Shown: positions 7,644 through 8,965 of the stretch, in pieces
Layout: each line of letters opens with the position of its first letter
Numbering within the stretch: position 1 is the stretch's first letter
Origin: Firmicutes bacterium UBA5420
GTDB taxonomy: Bacteria; Bacillota; Limnochordia; Darwinibacteriales; Darwinibacteriaceae
DNA: 8,965 nt
Reading direction: 5' to 3'
Assembly (NCBI GenBank): GCA_002409455.1
Contig: DHNI01000053.1
Span: 29,030-37,994 of the forward strand
Notes under the pieces: generated by a model
Seen by the model: only the letters and a program-made list of their open reading frames with translations
Databases searched by the model: none
What the model was told of the DNA's origin: nothing
Made by a program: the position numbers and the translations under genes

Positions 7644-8141
7644 GTGCAACAATCCATGTATAGATCACCGCTTGGACCCCTGTTTCTGTGGTTTGCCGAC
7701 GACAAGCTCGTCTACACCACCTTTCATGAAGAGAGCGGAAAATGCTGGCTGGAAAAACACTTTCCCACTGCCTCTTGGAACAGTAAACCCCTGCAGACAT
7801 CCTACCAAGGTGACCTAGATGTCTATTTCCGAGGCAGGAAGATCGACTTTGACTGGCCCCTCCACTTAATTGGTACCGATTTTCAACAGAACGTATGGCA
7901 GGAAATCAGAAAGGTTCGTCATGGAGAAGTGACCACCTATAAGAAAATTGGAGAATCCTTAGGTACAAGGGCTTATCGAGCTATTGGCCAGGCTGTGGGA
8001 GCTAACCCTATTAGCCTCATTGTGCCTTGCCACCGCATCCTTGGCACAGGTTCCCTCGGTGGCTATGGCGGTGGAATCAACTTGAAGCGTTTGCTCTTGG
8101 AGCTAGAAAATGTTACACTGGCACCAAATTTGCTTGCTTAA
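7644..8141 (+). CDS. ogt: Methylated-DNA--protein-cysteine S-methyltransferase
   Basis: Suicide DNA-repair protein that moves the alkyl group from O6-alkylguanine (or O4-alkylthymine) to its own cysteine. 165 residues from GTG 7644, the normal length for Ogt-type proteins. The active site IVPCHR has C129. The helix-turn-helix stretch is at about 97-122, with Y99 and the arginine finger R112 in YRAIGQAVGANP. The motif GGYGGGINLKRLLLELE at 139-155 closes the domain. The shorter N-terminal domain starts with the typical YRSPLGPL. GTG 7644 has GAGGG (7632-7636) at 7 nt. The frame is open upstream, and ATG 7626 would add six residues but has no SD and lies at or before the predicted transcription start. 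The stop overlaps the SD of the next gene, so the two are probably cotranscribed. Confidence 0.93.
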   Translation: MQQSMYRSPLGPLFLWFADDKLVYTTFHEESGKCWLEKHFPTASWNSKPLQTSYQGDLDVYFRGRKIDFDWPLHLIGTDFQQNVWQEIRKVRHGEVTTYKKIGESLGTRAYRAIGQAVGANPISLIVPCHRILGTGSLGGYGGGINLKRLLLELENVTLAPNLLA

Positions 8142-8147
8142 AGGAGG
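8141..8147 (+). promoter_or_regulatory. Strong Shine-Dalgarno site of the nucleotidase gene
   Basis: AAGGAGG, a near-perfect anti-SD match, overlaps the last base of the upstream stop codon TAA (8139-8141). The codons at suitable distance in the nucleotidase frame are ATC 8153 (5 nt spacing) and ATA 8156 (8 nt spacing). No ATG, GTG or TTG in any frame lies within the normal window. The site therefore decides the start region although the start codon is non-canonical. Confidence 0.8.
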
Positions 8148-8155
8148 CGAAAATC

Positions 8156-8749
8156 ATAAAACGATCTGTCTTTGGTTTTGATATTGATGGGGTACTCACC
8201 CATGACGATGATGGCGATTGCAGCATTTGGATCAGGGAGGCCAGCGACTATTTTGGGGTACCTATGCCACAAAAGCGGGCCTACTATATAGAAGACGCCT
8301 TCGGAAAAAGCAGGGATGAGGTCCAAGAATTCTTTAAGGCCCGCGTTAAGACTATCGTCGATCAGGTACCCATTAGAGAACATGCTGCAGAAACTCTCCA
8401 AGCTCTCCAGAACCATGATCACACCATCCACCTGATTACAGCGCGAGATGAAGAACTTCGCCCAGTAACAGAACGATGGCTCAAGCGCCACAACGTTCCC
8501 TATCATAATCTGTTTATGAGTCCATCCAATCAATCCTACTCGAAAGGGGCGCTCTGCAAAAAGCTACAGGTGGGTTTTTTTGTCGATGACAAAGTAGAAA
8601 ATGTAGAAGATACGGCAAATAATGGCGTTTATACGCTTCTTTTCCATGCCTCCCACAACCTTGACTACAAAACCTCCCTACCCCTTGTGAAGGACTGGCT
8701 GGAAGTGCAAAGACATATTGCCCTATTCTTAAGAGACGCTTCGTTCTAG
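8156..8749 (+). CDS. HAD-superfamily 5'-nucleotidase-like protein (NT5C/YqfW type), non-canonical start
   Basis: About 197 residues counting from ATA 8156. HAD motif I is FGFDIDGVLT, with the nucleophile D9 and acid/base D11. Motif II is LITAR with T95. K130 in YSKGALCKK is the likely motif III lysine, and motif IV is FFVDDKVENVED with D144 and D145. The spacing between motifs I and II and the sequence style resemble the NT5C-type nucleotidases (PF06941), such as B. subtilis YqfW, which are thought to dephosphorylate nucleoside monophosphates; the substrate here is inferred only. Motif I begins only seven codons after the SD, so translation must start near 8153-8156, where only ATC or ATA exists. 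The upstream in-frame ATG 8027 lies inside the alkyltransferase gene; the next ATG, near 8261, would delete the catalytic motif I. The gene follows the alkyltransferase by 14 nt and its tail overlaps the convergent nuclease gene. Confidence 0.85.
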   Translation: MKRSVFGFDIDGVLTHDDDGDCSIWIREASDYFGVPMPQKRAYYIEDAFGKSRDEVQEFFKARVKTIVDQVPIREHAAETLQALQNHDHTIHLITARDEELRPVTERWLKRHNVPYHNLFMSPSNQSYSKGALCKKLQVGFFVDDKVENVEDTANNGVYTLLFHASHNLDYKTSLPLVKDWLEVQRHIALFLRDASF

Positions 8750-8965
8750 TTCGCCCTTGCAAAGCTCGTAAAAATTACACCAGGGACAAAGTCCTTTCGA
8801 ATCCGTTAAAGCAAACTCCTTTTTGGGCCTTGGCACATTTTCGGCGGGATCAACTAAAAGTTCCCGCATCCTAGTCATGCTGGCTCTAGCCTCCTTTTCT
8901 ACCAGCTCAAGCTGCTCCGGAGTAAAGGTTATGCAGTTTTGCATCTGCAAACTAAGGTATTCGAG
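8729..8965 (-). CDS. C-terminal end of a probable Fe-S PD-(D/E)XK nuclease (RecB/Cas4-like)
   Basis: 78 residues are visible and the frame stays open to the right edge, so the N-terminus lies outside the window. The end contains LCPWCNFYELCKGE, a Cx2Cx5C cluster close to the C-terminus. This is typical of RecB-family and Cas4-like nucleases, where these three cysteines and one far upstream hold a 4Fe-4S cluster. The preceding FTPEQLELVEKEARASMTRM looks like the helix that normally leads to the cluster. The catalytic D/E-x-K core would be upstream and is not in the window, so the nuclease call rests on the tail alone. A TTG at 8950 and an ATG at 8944 are in frame, but they would give an isolated fragment and are unlikely starts. 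The stop TAA (8729-8731) lies within the convergent nucleotidase gene. Confidence 0.7.
   Translation of the reverse strand, partial: LEYLSLQMQNCITFTPEQLELVEKEARASMTRMRELLVDPAENVPRPKKEFALTDSKGLCPWCNFYELCKGELERSVS

Noticed and set aside
8027..8155. Upstream ATG 8027 as start of the nucleotidase
   Set aside because: It adds 43 residues rich in Trp, Pro and Arg that lie in a second frame of the alkyltransferase active-site region. No SD was noted there and the strong SD at 8141 would be unused. Kept only as a fallback.
8138..8762. Minus-strand open frames opposite the nucleotidase
   Set aside because: They are antisense to all HAD motifs and show no recognisable domain.

Overview
The window looks like an ordinary chromosomal stretch from a Gram-positive, probably anaerobic Firmicute of the Clostridia type. 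The basis is gene content (B12-dependent radical SAM protein, iron-type alcohol dehydrogenase, two-part ThrE exporter, YqfW-like nucleotidase), strong Shine-Dalgarno (SD) sites, and intermediate base composition judged by eye. The species cannot be named. No tRNA, rRNA, insertion sequence, phage gene or CRISPR array was seen. Nine genes can be assigned with reasonable confidence, plus the tail of a tenth at the right edge.

Layout. (1) 1-3855, minus strand: a tight four-gene run, read from right to left. It holds YjjP-like and YjjB-like halves of a ThrE exporter, a uridine-kinase-like protein carrying threonyl-tRNA-synthetase-like N-terminal domains, and a B12-binding radical SAM protein that leaves the window on the left. 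Junctions are 1 nt, 4 nt and an 8-nt overlap, so one transcript with translational coupling is likely. (2) 3930-5039, plus strand: an M20 zinc aminopeptidase of the PepT-like type, divergent from the exporter run and closed by a strong hairpin terminator at 5052-5080. (3) 5080-7558, minus strand: a MATE efflux transporter followed 16 nt later by an iron-containing alcohol dehydrogenase. (4) 7644-8749, plus strand: an O6-alkylguanine-DNA alkyltransferase followed by a HAD-superfamily nucleotidase. (5) 8729-8965, minus strand: the C-terminal end of a probable Fe-S PD-(D/E)XK nuclease, which overlaps the nucleotidase tail to tail by 21 nt.

Three points stand out. The nucleotidase has an excellent SD sequence but no ATG, GTG or TTG at a usable distance, which points to an ATA or ATC start or a sequence error. 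The kinase's tRNA-synthetase-like editing domain has lost all four metal/catalytic positions, which suggests a reused binding fold. Most initiation codons in the window are not ATG. No convincing undescribed multi-gene system was found; the closest candidate is the exporter / kinase / radical SAM cluster.
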